Shown here piece after piece: positions 1 to 10,619 of a stretch of DNA of 64,000 nt. This stretch comes from Lantana camara (Eukaryota > Streptophyta > Magnoliopsida > Lamiales > Verbenaceae). Each line of letters begins with the position of its first letter. Position 1 is the first letter of the stretch. A program made the position numbers and the translations under genes. The stretch lies in NCBI GenBank assembly GCA_037501455.1, contig CM074857.1:102085501-102149500 (forward strand), given 5' to 3'. The notes under the pieces were generated by a model. It was not told where the DNA came from. It saw nothing but the letters and a program-made list of their open reading frames with translations, and ran no database searches.

Positions 1-144
1 GTGGGTAAGTTGGACCCTAATTGGGAAGGCCCCTTCAAAGTCATCCAGGTACGAGCAAACAATACCTGCCTATTGGAAACTTTGCAAGGCGAGCGGCTCC
101 CTAGGCCATGGAATGCATGTAACCTTAGAAGGTTCTACGTGTAG
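1..144 (+). CDS. Integrase C-terminus of gypsy polyprotein (partial)
   Basis: Frame 1 is open from the window edge to TAG at 142-144 and encodes the last 47 residues of a gypsy integrase. The segment DPNWEGPFKV is the GPY/F-type motif that follows the integrase core, and the ending NACNLRRFYV is almost identical to the end of pol in the second element (57520-57669). The protein would insert the element cDNA into host DNA. Only the tail is visible, so whether this copy of pol is intact cannot be judged. Confidence 0.85.
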   Translation: MGKLDPNWEGPFKVIQVRANNTCLLETLQGERLPRPWNACNLRRFYV

Positions 145-1202
145 ACATCAGTTTCTTTGTAATTGCCCGTCTGCGGCATGGAGTGCTTTCCTTTGACGGA
201 AAGCGTGTTGTAATCATTTCCAAAAATGCATCTATATAACAGTAAGTATTTAATTCTTTGTTTTTATTATTTGCTTGCTTTCTTATTTGATCTAATGATT
301 CGAGCGACGAGAGGCCTACTCCGTGTCGAGCATCCTCCACGTCGAACGGCCTACGCGATACATCAATCGTTTGAAAGCTACACTGTCCAGGTGTTGATAA
401 CCATCCCCCCGGAACAGTTTGAACGATTTGTAAGTGTATAAAGTCCTAAAAATGAGCGTGTCGAACAACGGGGAGCACAATGCTCAATTAACGCCAGCTG
501 AGTGCTCGCCACTCCAGCTCGTGCTCGTAAGAACCCCAATAACCCTCAACTTATTGAGTAAAAGCACACTCATAAAGTAATGGATTTTAACTCAATCCCT
601 TCATTTGCTTCTCGAAATAACGCTAACCCCACGGTTACGCTCGCTTTAATGTCCTACTTAGCAGGTCCTGTTGTTGATCTCTAAAGTATATACAATCTAA
701 TGAAGCGTTTAAGATAAGGGTGCACATTGTTGGGCCAATACTTAGGCAAATCTCCAGAGGTTTCCTAGGTTCAAATTCGAGCCTCATTGCGAATACGGCC
801 AGGGAATACGCATAAAACACCCTCGCGCCCGTATCTACGCCCCTCAAATTGCCAGATGCTGCCAAACTTTAAACTGAAGACGCATTGTGATAAACGCCAG
901 GGCACCCTCAAAGATAACGCCCTCGTGCATACACACGCCCATCGCGAACGCTCAAACAAGAGATATCGATATAAAAGCAGCGAGCGCAATGAAATAACAT
1001 CATTCATCATTCGAAAATAAAGGATAAAGCATTCAAACATCCCAACAAGAAACAGAAGAGTTATAATAGATGAGGAAAAGGAGCATAGAGAAGTCCAAAA
1101 CATCCAAGGAAATAGTTTGAAGATTGATTACAGACATAAATTGTTCATAATGTGACAAGTAAGTTGAACCAACAAGGAGAGGGATCAGCATCCAATGGAC
1201 CT
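145..1202. other. Spacer between pol and antisense gene
   Basis: About 1.06 kb between two convergent genes, with no convincing coding region on either strand. The pentamer GAGCG or its complement recurs here (for example near 454, 637, 939 and 983). Unlike the same interval in the second element, no tandem array is visible. It probably holds the 3' untranslated ends of both pol and the antisense transcript. Confidence 0.6.
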
Positions 1203-4068
1203 TCACTTGGCTTGAGAGTTGGGCTCTGGAGGGGCAGTTGCAAGAGGAACTGGGGCCAGCACGTTGGCGTCAGAAGTTTGGGCCTCGCCATGTTCCTCGG
1301 CGTCTGCAGTGTCCATGACGGTGCCCTCGTCTTCTATTTGGATGGGCTCTGGGACTACAGTGTTGGCAGCAATGAATTCCCGATGGAGTGTTTCCACCAG
1401 TTCCTGATATTCCGGCTCCGCCAGGCTCTCGGTAGGATCCTCGTCTTGGACCATAGGCTCGCAGTTTTCATCCAGGCCCATACGCGCGTCAGTTCGAGCG
1501 CTTTCAGGAGCCAATCCAAGCTTCACCATTTGCCCGATGGCCTTATGGAAGAAACTTTGAGCATTGTCGAAGCAATGGATGTTGGCTGCGAACACGAAAG
1601 CCTTTGAGCGTACAAACTTCTTCACTACCTCCCAGGCTACCCTCACCTCCAAGCCCTGCACTTTGGCCTGCAAGTCAGCAAGGGCCTTATTTGTTTCCTC
1701 ATTTTGACGAGTGCTCTCAGCCAGCTGCTCACCCAACTCCCTATTTTGGACCCTCAGTTGGTCGCGTTCCCTCTTCAGCTCCCTGTGACACTCGTCAAGG
1801 GTAAGATAAGCCGCGTCCGACTTCTGAAGATTCTCCTTCAACTGGTCTATCTCAATGTTGGCGGAGGTCAGTGCAGCGCTGGCGTTGTTGTAATCCACTT
1901 GCAGTTGGGCTGGATCTGAGGTGCGCAGCAACTTCTTGTACTTGGCCTTATGCTCAGAATAGGCTTGCGCTCGCCCTTGCAAATTTTTCAACCTCGGGAT
2001 TACCTCCTGAGAAGCCATAGGCGAGAGTCACTATCAGAACATAGAAGAAAAAAGAGGAAAATTTTATAAAGAGAATTAGAGGCTAACCGTCAGTAGTGCA
2101 TGGCATGCGTCATCCGCGACCCGAGCAGCATCGTGCTCATTTAGTTTGTCGTGGTCAGCAGAGAACTGGAGTTTTCCGACGATGTCGGAAACCATGTTGA
2201 CAGAAAATGCGCTCTTTCTCAGGAGAACAGGACCGTCCTTCCTTTGGCGCTTGTACCGAGCGTCACCCCGGCAGCCAATTTTCCAGAAGTCCTCATCCTC
2301 AGAGGAAGATGCGTCACTGCCCTCACCGCGGTGGCCTACAACCACCTCCTTTCCTTTGCCGGAGATTGGGATAGAGTCCGGCATCCTCTTTCTTTTGCCT
2401 TGGCGCTCGGCCCTCATCGAGTCGTGGATGCGGGCTAGCTCCCCAGATCGATTTTGGGAAGTGCTGGAGCTGAGCGCAATAGGTCCCTCGGGGGCAGCTG
2501 GAGGCGGAGTAACCTCCCGAGCGCCACCAACAGTGAGATCCTCGATGGGGCCAACAGCTGAGGCCTCGTTACCAGCCCCCCTACCTCCGTCACCTCGCCC
2601 CTGCCTTCGTCGGATTCCTCTGCCCCTCGGGGCAGTTGGGGGTCGTTCTTGTTGTTGCTGTTGCTGTTGCTGAGGGTTAGCACCGGCTCCCTGAACGCCT
2701 AGCATGCGTGAAAGAGCCTCGGCATTCATACATTGCGATAGTATTTGGATACCTGCAAGTAAAAAGAAACGAGCGTCAGAAGATTTGTTGCATGGATCGC
2801 AGATACAAAAATACAATAATCACTATAAGTTAGAAGACTATTCTAAAAGTTAGTACGGTTAGTTCCCAGAGTCTGACCGTCTAGGGCCATGATGTCAGCT
2901 GGAGGGTTGAGTATCATGTCTGGAGGGCAAGACAAGCCATAACGAAATAGCACTCCCTCATTCTTCATCAATGTTTCAGCCTTAATCCATTTTTTCTCAG
3001 CCCTCATCTCGAAGGCTAACCCCTGCGCCCAATCCTCAAAATCTTTGTTCCTCGTTCTTTCCCTAATCAGAGGACCCTCACCATGTATCAGCCACTCGCG
3101 ATAAACCCTAAAAATCCCCCCTGGAGCCCCCACGAAAAAATACTTCTCCTTCCATTGCTCGCCATAGGAAGTAGATGGGGAATCTATCATTTTAAAGCCC
3201 GATTTGGCCTGGGCGTAGTAGAATCCGTCCGTAGGGGATGAGCGTGTTGAGCGGGCCACCTGTATCAAGCTATCGAAGTTAACGATCGAGGGTTCACGGC
3301 CTAGAGCAACCATCATAATCACGAAAGTGTTGATTAAGGCTATGCCGTTCGGCAGAATTTGTGAAGGGCAAAGCCTCAGGTGGTGATAGATGTTGACAGT
3401 GATGGGCGGAATTGGAAACCTCAGCCCCCGGCTAGGACTGCGTCCCAGTAGACCGTCATCATCCCAGGCGGCGGTCGGTTGGCCTTCTCCCCCTCCTCAG
3501 GAAGTCGCATGGGGAATACTGCTTCATCCCAATAAGCTTTAGCCCTCAATTCCTCCAAATCGTCGAGCGTCAAAATACTCTCAATCTCATCCGGAGATCT
3601 ATCGGTTTGATGGCGATTATCTTGCCTCACTCGAGTGGCGGGCTCCTTTCCCCTCCTTTGGCGCCTTCTGGAGGGTTCAACCTCAAATTGACGCCCGGAT
3701 GGCCCTGCTTCACCCTCGGGAGCCGTCACGGCCACTGTGACTCTGTGATCTTGGGGTGGCACGGCACTATTCAAGACCGGGAACACTCTCTCCCCTTGCC
3801 TCTGCATTTCCATCACATTGTCCATCTCTTCAAAGAGATCGTTGACCCCCCTAGGAGCACGCTCGTTCATCCCTTGAACGGCTGCATCAACTTCTTCATC
3901 CCGGGTGTCATCCGGAGCCTGGGCCCTTGGGATCGCCGTAGGAATTCCCTCACCGGGGGACATCCCGGCCAAGGGGACAGCTGTGGGAACATTATCGTGA
4001 GGGGAGGAACTCCCCACCGACATTTCATCAATCTCCCTTACGTAATCTTCAACTGGGTGTCCGGCCAT
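1203..4068 (-). pseudogene. Antisense three-exon gene of Tat element, frameshifted copy
   Basis: Exon 1 is 4068-2878, exon 2 is 2752-2088 and exon 3 is 2006-1203. Both introns (2753-2877 and 2007-2087) have GT and AG ends; the first is phase 1, the second phase 0. The start at 4068 is chosen because MAGHPVEDYVREIDEM aligns with the start of the second copy at 61598. Exon 1 carries the region resembling the family Pfam calls a putative gypsy-type transposon protein (LCPSQILPNG; GFYYAQAK). Exon 2 is low-complexity with a run of eight glutamines and a basic KRKRMPDS. Exon 3 is predicted coiled coil with an acidic tail. One base is missing near 3420 relative to the second copy, giving an immediate TGA, so the gene is broken. 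The protein's function is unknown. Confidence 0.75.
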
Positions 4069-4134
4069 GGTTGCTTTTTGGGTTTCGAAGATGGAGATAT
4101 TCGCAGAAAACTCAATCAAGGAGGGGAGAAATTT

Positions 4135-4244
4135 CTGAAACAAATTCAAAGGCAGAAAATGGCTCTTCACTCAAGGATTTCACTCACTCAACCTATACCT
4201 AATGTTAGCGCGAGATAAATAAGAAAGATGTTATGGAATTTTAC
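4135..4244 (-). other. Possible leader intron of the antisense gene
   Basis: On the minus strand, a CTTTAG|GTAAA donor at 4244 is followed 110 bases on by a pyrimidine-rich acceptor ending TTTGTTTCAG at 4135. The second element has a similar pair at about 61758 and 61673. This would be a non-coding 5' intron upstream of the start codon; it is inferred from splice-site resemblance only. Confidence 0.35.
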
Positions 4245-4362
4245 CTAAAGTTGGAAGAACGGAAACTCGCCGGAGTCTGTAAAAATTGCAGAGAATTTCT
4301 TGCTGCGTAAGGGTTTGAAGAAGTCTGAATGCGTGAAAGAGGTTCCAAAGCTCTGTAAATCC

Positions 4363-4371
4363 CTATTTATA
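4363..4371 (-). promoter_or_regulatory. TATA box for the antisense gene
   Basis: The minus strand reads TATAAATAG here, in the context CCCTATAAATAGGGA, about 295 bases before the antisense start codon. The second element has CCCTATAAGTAAGGGA at the matching distance. This is separate from the sense TATA box inside the LTR at 5237-5244. Confidence 0.55.
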
Positions 4372-4654
4372 GGGGAGAATTTACATTGATTAGGGCTGGA
4401 AATTCAAAACGCAATCATTTCCCGCCTAGGAAATCCCCCCACTTTTGGTAACCGCCTCACGTCTCCCGGAGTGCACGCTCCCACGTTCCCACTCAGCATT
4501 AAATGCGGACATGACAGCAATTAATGCGGTGTCAGATTGTGTCCGTTACAGGAGGCTAGCGGTCACTTCTCTAGCAATGGCCTGACCCTCGGATATTCAA
4601 AATTCAAGGCTCATTTCTTTATAAATTCTACAGTACGCTCGAAGCGATACTACA

Positions 4655-4671
4655 GAATTTAGGGGGCAAAA
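4655..4671 (+). other. Polypurine tract
   Basis: A purine-rich stretch ending AGGGGGCAAAA lies directly before the LTR start. The second element has GGGGGGCAAAA at the same place (62227-62237). It would prime plus-strand DNA synthesis. Confidence 0.75.
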
Positions 4672-5524
4672 TGATGAGACCTAAAATTACACTCGAATCA
4701 GAGCCGTCCACGTGTTAACGCTTCGCTGACTAGGGGCCAAGACGCCCGCATTGAAGGGCTCGTGGGCCTTCCCAGCCCACTCATTTGCCAACTAGTTCAG
4801 GCCTTTGGGCCTCGGACAATTGTTCAGGTAGAGGGCCAGAGTCAACCGGCTTGACGCTCGCGTCTGGGCCCTCAGGGTCACCTTACCCATGGAAGCACCC
4901 ACACGGGGACCCCATTCTTGGTGCTCGGTGTTTTGACGCTCAAGGATCATCTGCCGCGGAGGATCCATCCCTGCACTCTTCGAGCGTCAACATCGCTCGT
5001 GAATGATCCCACCTCCCCTGCAATGGACCCGAGCCTTAGCAAGGAGGGCTTTGGGCCTTCCTCTCACGTGACCCTCGCCAACAACCTCTGACACAAAGGT
5101 AGGGCGCACTTTGTACCTGACACGCCGCCTCCTTTTCAGAGACGTCTTTCTCACACCATCACAGGATGCCACGTGTTAGGGCAACATAGGTTTGGGACCA
5201 CACGGTCAATTTACCCATCTACCCTCACCCCTAACATATAAATAGAGGAGGACGCATGCTTTCTCCCCTAAGCAATCTTCTGCATACACCTCACACTGGG
5301 CATTCCCTCTCTCCATTTTTTCTGCATCTTCCTAAGCTCCGTGATCATCTCACCACTGTTGCATCACCATTACCTCTTGCATTCTTGGTGTTATCCTAGC
5401 TGGAAGAACCCACGCACAAAAAGGAAACCCAGTTCCTGAGGCTTGCAAGCCTGTGATGGTCTTCCCCTTCTAACAAATATTAAAGTGTTGTTGCATTTAG
5501 GAAGCTCAGATTCCTGCACCATCA
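4672..5524 (+). repeat. 3' LTR of the first Tat element
   Basis: 853 bp starting TGATGAG after the polypurine tract and ending CACCATCA. A TATAAATA box is at 5237-5244. The interior is diverged from the 809-bp LTR of the second element, but the ends, the block around the TATA box and the last 60 bases are recognisably related. The end is placed from the match of TGATG with CATCA and from similarity to the second LTR's end. Confidence 0.7.
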
Positions 5525-5563
5525 GTTGTATTATATTATATCGTATCCGTATTTTCATTATGT

Positions 5564-5594
<31 letters not shown>

Positions 5595-5723
5595 CAAATT
5601 TACAAATTTAAGTATTTTCATTATAAAATATTCCCAATTGAAAAAAAAAAATAAAATTACACCTCGGGCCCAATGCACCTTCCTATAATTCCGGTAATTT
5701 TCTAATTTTAGTGTTATTTTTTG

Positions 5724-6736
5724 GGCTTGGGATCCCCTGTTATAAAATCCTATTTCATCTGCTGTTATACCGTTAGATTTTCGACACGTGGCAAAGAAAT
5801 TAATACACCCTTAACAGAGAATAATTTTTTCTGTTTGAGATTTAACGTCTGTTATACTTCACTAATTTCTTTCCTCTCTCTCTAAACCCATCCGCCGAAA
5901 AACATAATTCTTCTTCCTCATTTTCGGAAAATTCACCAACGGCTCAACTCCAGCGGATGAAATCTTCTTTTTGGTTTTAAATCTCTTTCCCGCTCACATT
6001 CCACTTTCCACACTCTCCTGCAATTGAAATTCATATATTCCTAAAAATTCTTGATTTTCAAGCTCCAACCCACCACAACATTGGCAGCCCCAACTCCATT
6101 CACAAATTTTTAATTTTCCTTCATAATACTCCCCCGACTACAGCAGTTCAATAATTGGGTGGAAAAAAAAATCATAATCCGCGTCCAACAAAACCCAAAA
6201 CCCTCCATTTTTCCCAACTCACATAAACTTGTACAAGTCTATATTGAGATCCCTCTCCAACGACTGGTCGGAATATTCCAGCGATACCAGCCGCCGAAGC
6301 TCGAGAAGATGGAGAGCATATATGGAATATAGCGGTGATTCCCCGAGCAATTGAGATGCCTGCACACCACGCTCTCGCCGGAGTTTCTCGGTTTGAATAC
6401 CGGAGACAATGCTGGGTTGTCGAAAGAGTTTGTCTTGTGATTGGATTTATGGATCTGGGATATGGCCTAAAAGATGGAGTTTTCACAATCGGGACTTAGA
6501 CACAAGCGGCCAGACGGTGGAGGAGAATTTCCTTCTTGGAGGGATTTTTGATCGATATGGAAGAAGGGTAATGTGTTTTTGGGATGTGGAGAGAGATAAC
6601 AGTGATAACAGACGTTAAATGACGTATCCAGATAATTATACTATGTAAAATATTAGATATTTTGACTGCCACGTGTCGAAAGTCTAACGGTATAACAGGA
6701 GATGAAATAGGATTTTATAACAGGGGATCCCAAGCC
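5724..6736. mobile_element. Mutator-like (MULE) element with 70-bp terminal inverted repeats
   Basis: The inverted repeats 5724-5793 and 6667-6736 start GGCTTGGGATCCCC and differ at only two positions. They are flanked by 9-bp direct repeats, TATTTTTTG (5715-5723) and TGTTTTTTG (6737-6745), with one mismatch. A long inverted end with a 9-bp duplication is the Mutator-like signature. There is no transposase. The inside resembles plant gene sequence: a CT-rich stretch near 5870-5890 and a GC-richer middle at about 6240-6500. It is therefore a candidate Pack-MULE carrying a captured gene fragment of unknown origin. Confidence 0.8.
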
Positions 6737-6890
6737 TGTTTTTTGTGCATAGTGCAAGTTTGGTGTGTTTTGTATTTGTATTGTAAAAAGGGTGTGTTCC
6801 GTTATTCCCAAATGCAACTTCCATGTGCATTTTTGACTTTTTCTTCCAAATTTTGATTTTTTGTATATCCTCAATTGAGACCCAAATTTT

Positions 6891-7408
6891 CTAATGTTTG
6901 CAGTTTGGTCCATTAATTTCCCTTTCTTGTAATTTTTCTATAAACTTATTGTTTATATGATTTATTATTTTTTCTTGTTTTTCTATAGCTTTTATAATTG
7001 TATCTTTATTCCAAACATCTTTATTTAAAGTTCGTTCATAATTTTTCTTGTAGCTTTCTTCTTTTTGTAAGGATGTTTCCAAATTTTTTCTCATTTGTTT
7101 AATTCTTTTAGCATTCATAATCTCTTTTGTTTGTTGTTTTTCTTTTGTTATACTGTCTATTGATATTTTTGGTTTATAATTCATAATTAAGCGTATGCCA
7201 TTTGATATCTTGTATTTCTTTTTATTTTTATATCCTTTAAATCTTCGTTTACTGTTCTTATCCTTATTTCTTGAGTTTTTAATGATAAATTTTTATTGTA
7301 TTTTAGATCATGATATGTCATTTTGACAAGATATTCGTTTATATTGAGTTGTTCTTCTAATTCTTGTATATCTCGAGATATTCTAGCTTTATAGTCGTAT
7401 CTATCCAT
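6891..7408 (-). pseudogene. Pararetrovirus small lysine/glutamate-rich frames
   Basis: Two consecutive minus-strand frames, 7408-7187 (73 codons) and 7184-6891 (97 codons), start about 240 bases after the primer site. Both are rich in Lys, Glu and Asn with heptad-like spacing, suggesting coiled coils. By position they would be the small genes between the movement and coat proteins (ORF II/III-like), and may continue at the other end of the insertion (15057 downward). I recognise no family; the placement is inferred. Confidence 0.45.
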
Positions 7409-7632
7409 TATGTTATAGTTAATTGAGTAATTATTTGTTTTTGTTTTTTGTAATATATAATCATTTTTTAATGGTTTTTCATATCTAACAATCGTCTTTC
7501 ATTTTTAGCTTTTAAATATTGTTTTATTTCTTCGTTATGACCATTGTATATTTCTTTTATGTTGTCTTTATAGAATATTTTTCTATTATATTCATACATG
7601 TTGTAGATTTTGTGTGTTAGAATCGTATACAG

Positions 7633-7644
7633 GCTCTGATACCA
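7633..7644 (-). other. Pararetrovirus tRNA-Met primer binding site
   Basis: The minus strand reads TGGTATCAGAGC, the standard complement of the 3' end of plant initiator tRNA-Met used by Caulimoviridae. It lies about 135 bases downstream of the movement-protein frame rather than upstream of it. Confidence 0.8.
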
Positions 7645-7779
7645 GAGCGACAGTCAGAGTGTTTCCTTTATAACTGTGGTTAATTTAGCCATTTGATTGG
7701 CTAGATGTGTAAATTCGTTTTTGGTAATTTCATTAGAAGATTCTTCTTCTTTAGTATTGCTAGTAGATGCCAGTATAGT

Positions 7780-8614
7780 TTAGTTAATTCTTTTATTTGG
7801 TGGTAGATATGTGAAGCGTGTGCTTGTACTTTTTAAAAGTTTTGGAGTTTTCATTTGAAAAACATTTGTATTAACATGTTGTATTATAGGTGTCTTAGGA
7901 ATATATTTTATACGAGATATATCTCGAAAAATGTTTTCCATATATATTTTATCAGTATTCTCGAATTGTATACTATGATGGTTGTTTGTCAAAGCATATC
8001 CAATAGAGTATGTTATTAAGAAAGGATAATCGTTTTTCTCCATTAAATATTGTCTTTCAAATTTATATGCAATGTTTAATGATTTGTCTAATTTTTCTGT
8101 TACCAGCAGTATAGCGTAGTGTAATGCTACATTAAAAAGTAGTTTTGTATAAGCAAGGTTTCCTTCGATTATTCCAAGTATTTTGTCTTTTATATTCATG
8201 ATTCTGTCGTCACAGATTGCTATTTTTATGGGTGAGTCTATTCCTTCAGCAAATGTACTTTTAATTAATATCTGTATTGTAGAGATATGTATGTATCCTA
8301 TTTCTCTGGGTGAGTATTTCACCTTATTTATTTTCTTAATTATATCAGCTTTATTTATTAACGAATAACCTGTGTTCCTTTTGTTGTAGAAATTTCAATA
8401 GGTGTTTCACACGTAAATTTCCCGTACAATATAATGCTTTTTCTATCAATTTTGTTTTTAAATCTGTTTTCATATCTTTACCATCAATCAAGTTTAACTC
8501 TTTTCTTCTAACTTTGTTTAATTTTTTGTTGTCTATAACAATATCTTGAGAAAAATATCCGTATTCTTCAATTGTTTCTAGGTGTTCAATTTGATCTATC
8601 AGACTAATCTCCAT
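7780..8614 (-). pseudogene. Pararetrovirus movement protein remnant
   Basis: The minus-strand frame 8614-8351 is followed, one base out of register, by 8322-7780. The second part includes EIGYIHISTIQILIK and GIDSPIKIAICDDR, typical of the core of caulimovirid 30K-type movement proteins, which carry virus through plasmodesmata. The break near 8350 lies in a short AATAAATAAA repeat, suggesting slippage. A TATA-like box about 380 bases upstream marks it as the first gene after the genomic promoter. Confidence 0.75.
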
Positions 8615-9423
8615 TGATGTTTATTATACTAAGTATAAGAAAATATAAACATTAATTTCAGAATAGAGTTTGTTTTGTTTACCTATTTGTGTATTTCTAT
8701 CTACTGTCTTCCAGCACTCCATGTTACCTGTTTGTCTTTCTTCAAAGTTTCATAGTGTTGGTATGGAGATGAATTGTTTGTTTTGAATTTTTTCCAGGTT
8801 TTCCATAGTGTTGGTATGAAAATGGATTGTTTAGTATTCAATTGTGTATGGTTGTGTAGGATTCTGCTATTCAGGCTTGAGGCCAGCAGAAAAGAAAAGC
8901 TCGAAGGCTTTAAAACTCGGAGAGTTTTTGATCAAAAACTGATCTTTTTTCTTTCCATTAAAGTCTGCCTAACTTATACAATATTGAGGCCATTATATAG
9001 GCACTCAGCTAACTATTACAATCACATATAATGCGATACAACTCATACACACTAATGTACAGAAAGTCAAAAAGTAGAAAACGACTTAAACCTAACAGCA
9101 ATAATGGCGCTAAAAACGCGCACTAGGAAAAAGCAGGCAAAGACATAAAGTCTGCATTATTGATATGTATTCGTCATTGCTTGCGTGTTTTCTTCATAAT
9201 TGAGTTTCTTGACATCACTGCGTGCGTCAGTCTACATCTATGATGCACGGATACGGACACGGCGACACGGATACGACACGATACGGATATGGCGACACGA
9301 ATTTTTTCTTAAATTTTCCACGTGAGGAGTGTCGGACACGATACGACACGGCATAATGATATTTTTAGAAGTGTCCGTGCATCATAGGTCTACATTATTA
9401 CTCTTTAGTAACAGTGTCTTCTT
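8615..9423 (-). promoter_or_regulatory. Pararetrovirus large intergenic region with TATA box
   Basis: No coding region is visible between the transactivator-like gene and the movement gene. On the minus strand CTATATAATG (TATA at 8999-8992) lies about 380 bases before the movement-protein start, where caulimovirids place the promoter of the full-length RNA. A 150-bp MITE (9238-9387) sits about 240 bases upstream of the TATA box. Confidence 0.55.
9238..9387. mobile_element. hAT-type MITE, copy 1 (150 bp)
   Basis: The ends are CTATGATGCACGGA and its inverted complement, flanked by perfect 8-bp direct repeats GTCTACAT at 9230-9237 and 9388-9395. The interior is built of GATACGGACACGG-type words and codes for nothing. 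An 8-bp duplication points to the hAT superfamily. Related copies are at 12720-13177 and about 35266-35405. Confidence 0.9.
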
Positions 9424-10619
9424 TCATTGACTCGTTTGAATTATGGGACCCTGTTTCTTCAGCTTTGTCTTCAGTTTTGTCTTGGCACATTCACAGTTGT
9501 GTTCATCAATTACTTCACTGTATTCGCAGAAAATGAGTTTGATTTCCTTTGGAAGTGTCTTCAGGCTGTATTCCTTAATTTTGATGAATGTTTTTTCAAA
9601 ATTTTCCAAAGTTTTCAGTTGTAATGGCGGGAGTGTATATCTTGAGGATCCATATATCAGATGATAATTGGATTTATAGTTTATTTTGACATTACTGTCT
9701 TTGTTTATTTCCTGTGATGCATAAAATATTTGATTTAGTTGTTTTGCAACTATCTCATTTATGTCATCAAGTGTCTTCATTGTATCAATGCAAGGGTATT
9801 CTCCATTTGAAACTATCAGTTTGATAATTCCATGAGAGGATACTGATACTCCTTCTTCGTTGAAGATAGGATATGAAAGTGTAGATTTGAAGACTATCTC
9901 TTTATCCATGTTTCCTTTTGAGACTCGTCTTGAAGTGTCGACATTAGTTTTGGGCTGAATTTTCTGAAGCAGTTTGGGTTTTTGAAGTAAAGAGTGTCAA
10001 GAAATCCATGTATGAAAAATTGGTATATCATATCTGGGTCTACTTTTTCGAATATGATGACCTTTGGGCCGTTTTTGTTTATTGGATACCAATATAGTTT
10101 ATCTTTGTCGGTTTCAGGGTTGTATTCAAAAATGCATTTTAAAAGGTTTTCAAATTTTTCTTTGGTTGGTTGTATTTGAGCCTCCTTTTGGGCTTGTGTT
10201 TGGACTCGTTCCATTGGGTTTCTTGCAGGTATGTTTCCAAGAACTTTCATTCTTTCTTTAAGGCTATTTTGGGTTTGAATTGTAGGAGTGGTTTGAAGTG
10301 TATTTTTGTAGGTTTTGGTTTCTTTAAGGGCTTGTTTTGCTTCTGCAAAGCTGGTATAAGATTTATGTATTATTCCTGAGTGTCCAAGTATGTGAATGCT
10401 TGCTTTGGACCAATGGTCGTATATTCTACTACTTGGGCCATTGAATATTGCATACCATTTTTTGACTTGTTTTCTTTCATCATCGTGTCATCCACTTGTT
10501 TTTCTCTTCCTTTATCTGAAGTTTCGCCTTTGGTGTCAGTTTGTGTTGATTTTGCTTGTGTTGATGGACCCACCACGCTTGCTACCAAGTCTGATAGGGG
10601 TAGCCCAGCTGCCTGTTGA
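9424..10619 (-). pseudogene. Pararetrovirus transactivator/viroplasmin-like remnant
   Basis: Three out-of-register frames follow each other: about 10619-10370, about 10360-9894 and 9909-9424. The first junction region reads GPKQAFTYLDTQE and then, one frame over, SYTSFAEAKQALKE, which resembles the viroplasmin fold of caulimovirid transactivators. The position between reverse transcriptase and the genomic promoter is where ORF VI lies. The last frame ends in a cysteine- and lysine-rich tail that may be a separate small gene. Assignment rests on position plus a weak motif. Confidence 0.5.

Larger units (their letters stand above)
1..5524 (+). mobile_element. Tat-type Ty3/gypsy retrotransposon, 3' part only
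   Basis: Order seen: end of integrase (1-144), a 1-kb spacer, an antisense three-exon gene (4068 down to 1203), a polypurine tract just before 4672, and an LTR (4672-5524). The same order occurs in the complete element at 40309-63046, and the integrase ends are close homologues. An antisense gene between pol and the 3' LTR is known in some Tat-lineage elements such as maize Grande; assignment to Tat is by that architecture. The 5' LTR, gag and most of pol lie outside the window, so its target duplication cannot be confirmed; GTTGT at 5525-5529 would be the right-hand copy. Confidence 0.85.

Noticed and set aside
2146..2673. A 175-codon plus-strand frame ending in a cysteine run
   Set aside because: It is the shadow of antisense exon 2; the cysteine run is the complement frame of the glutamine repeat.
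8774..9031. An 85-codon plus-strand frame in the viral intergenic region
   Set aside because: It is on the strand opposite all viral genes, overlaps the promoter-like region and has no recognisable motif.
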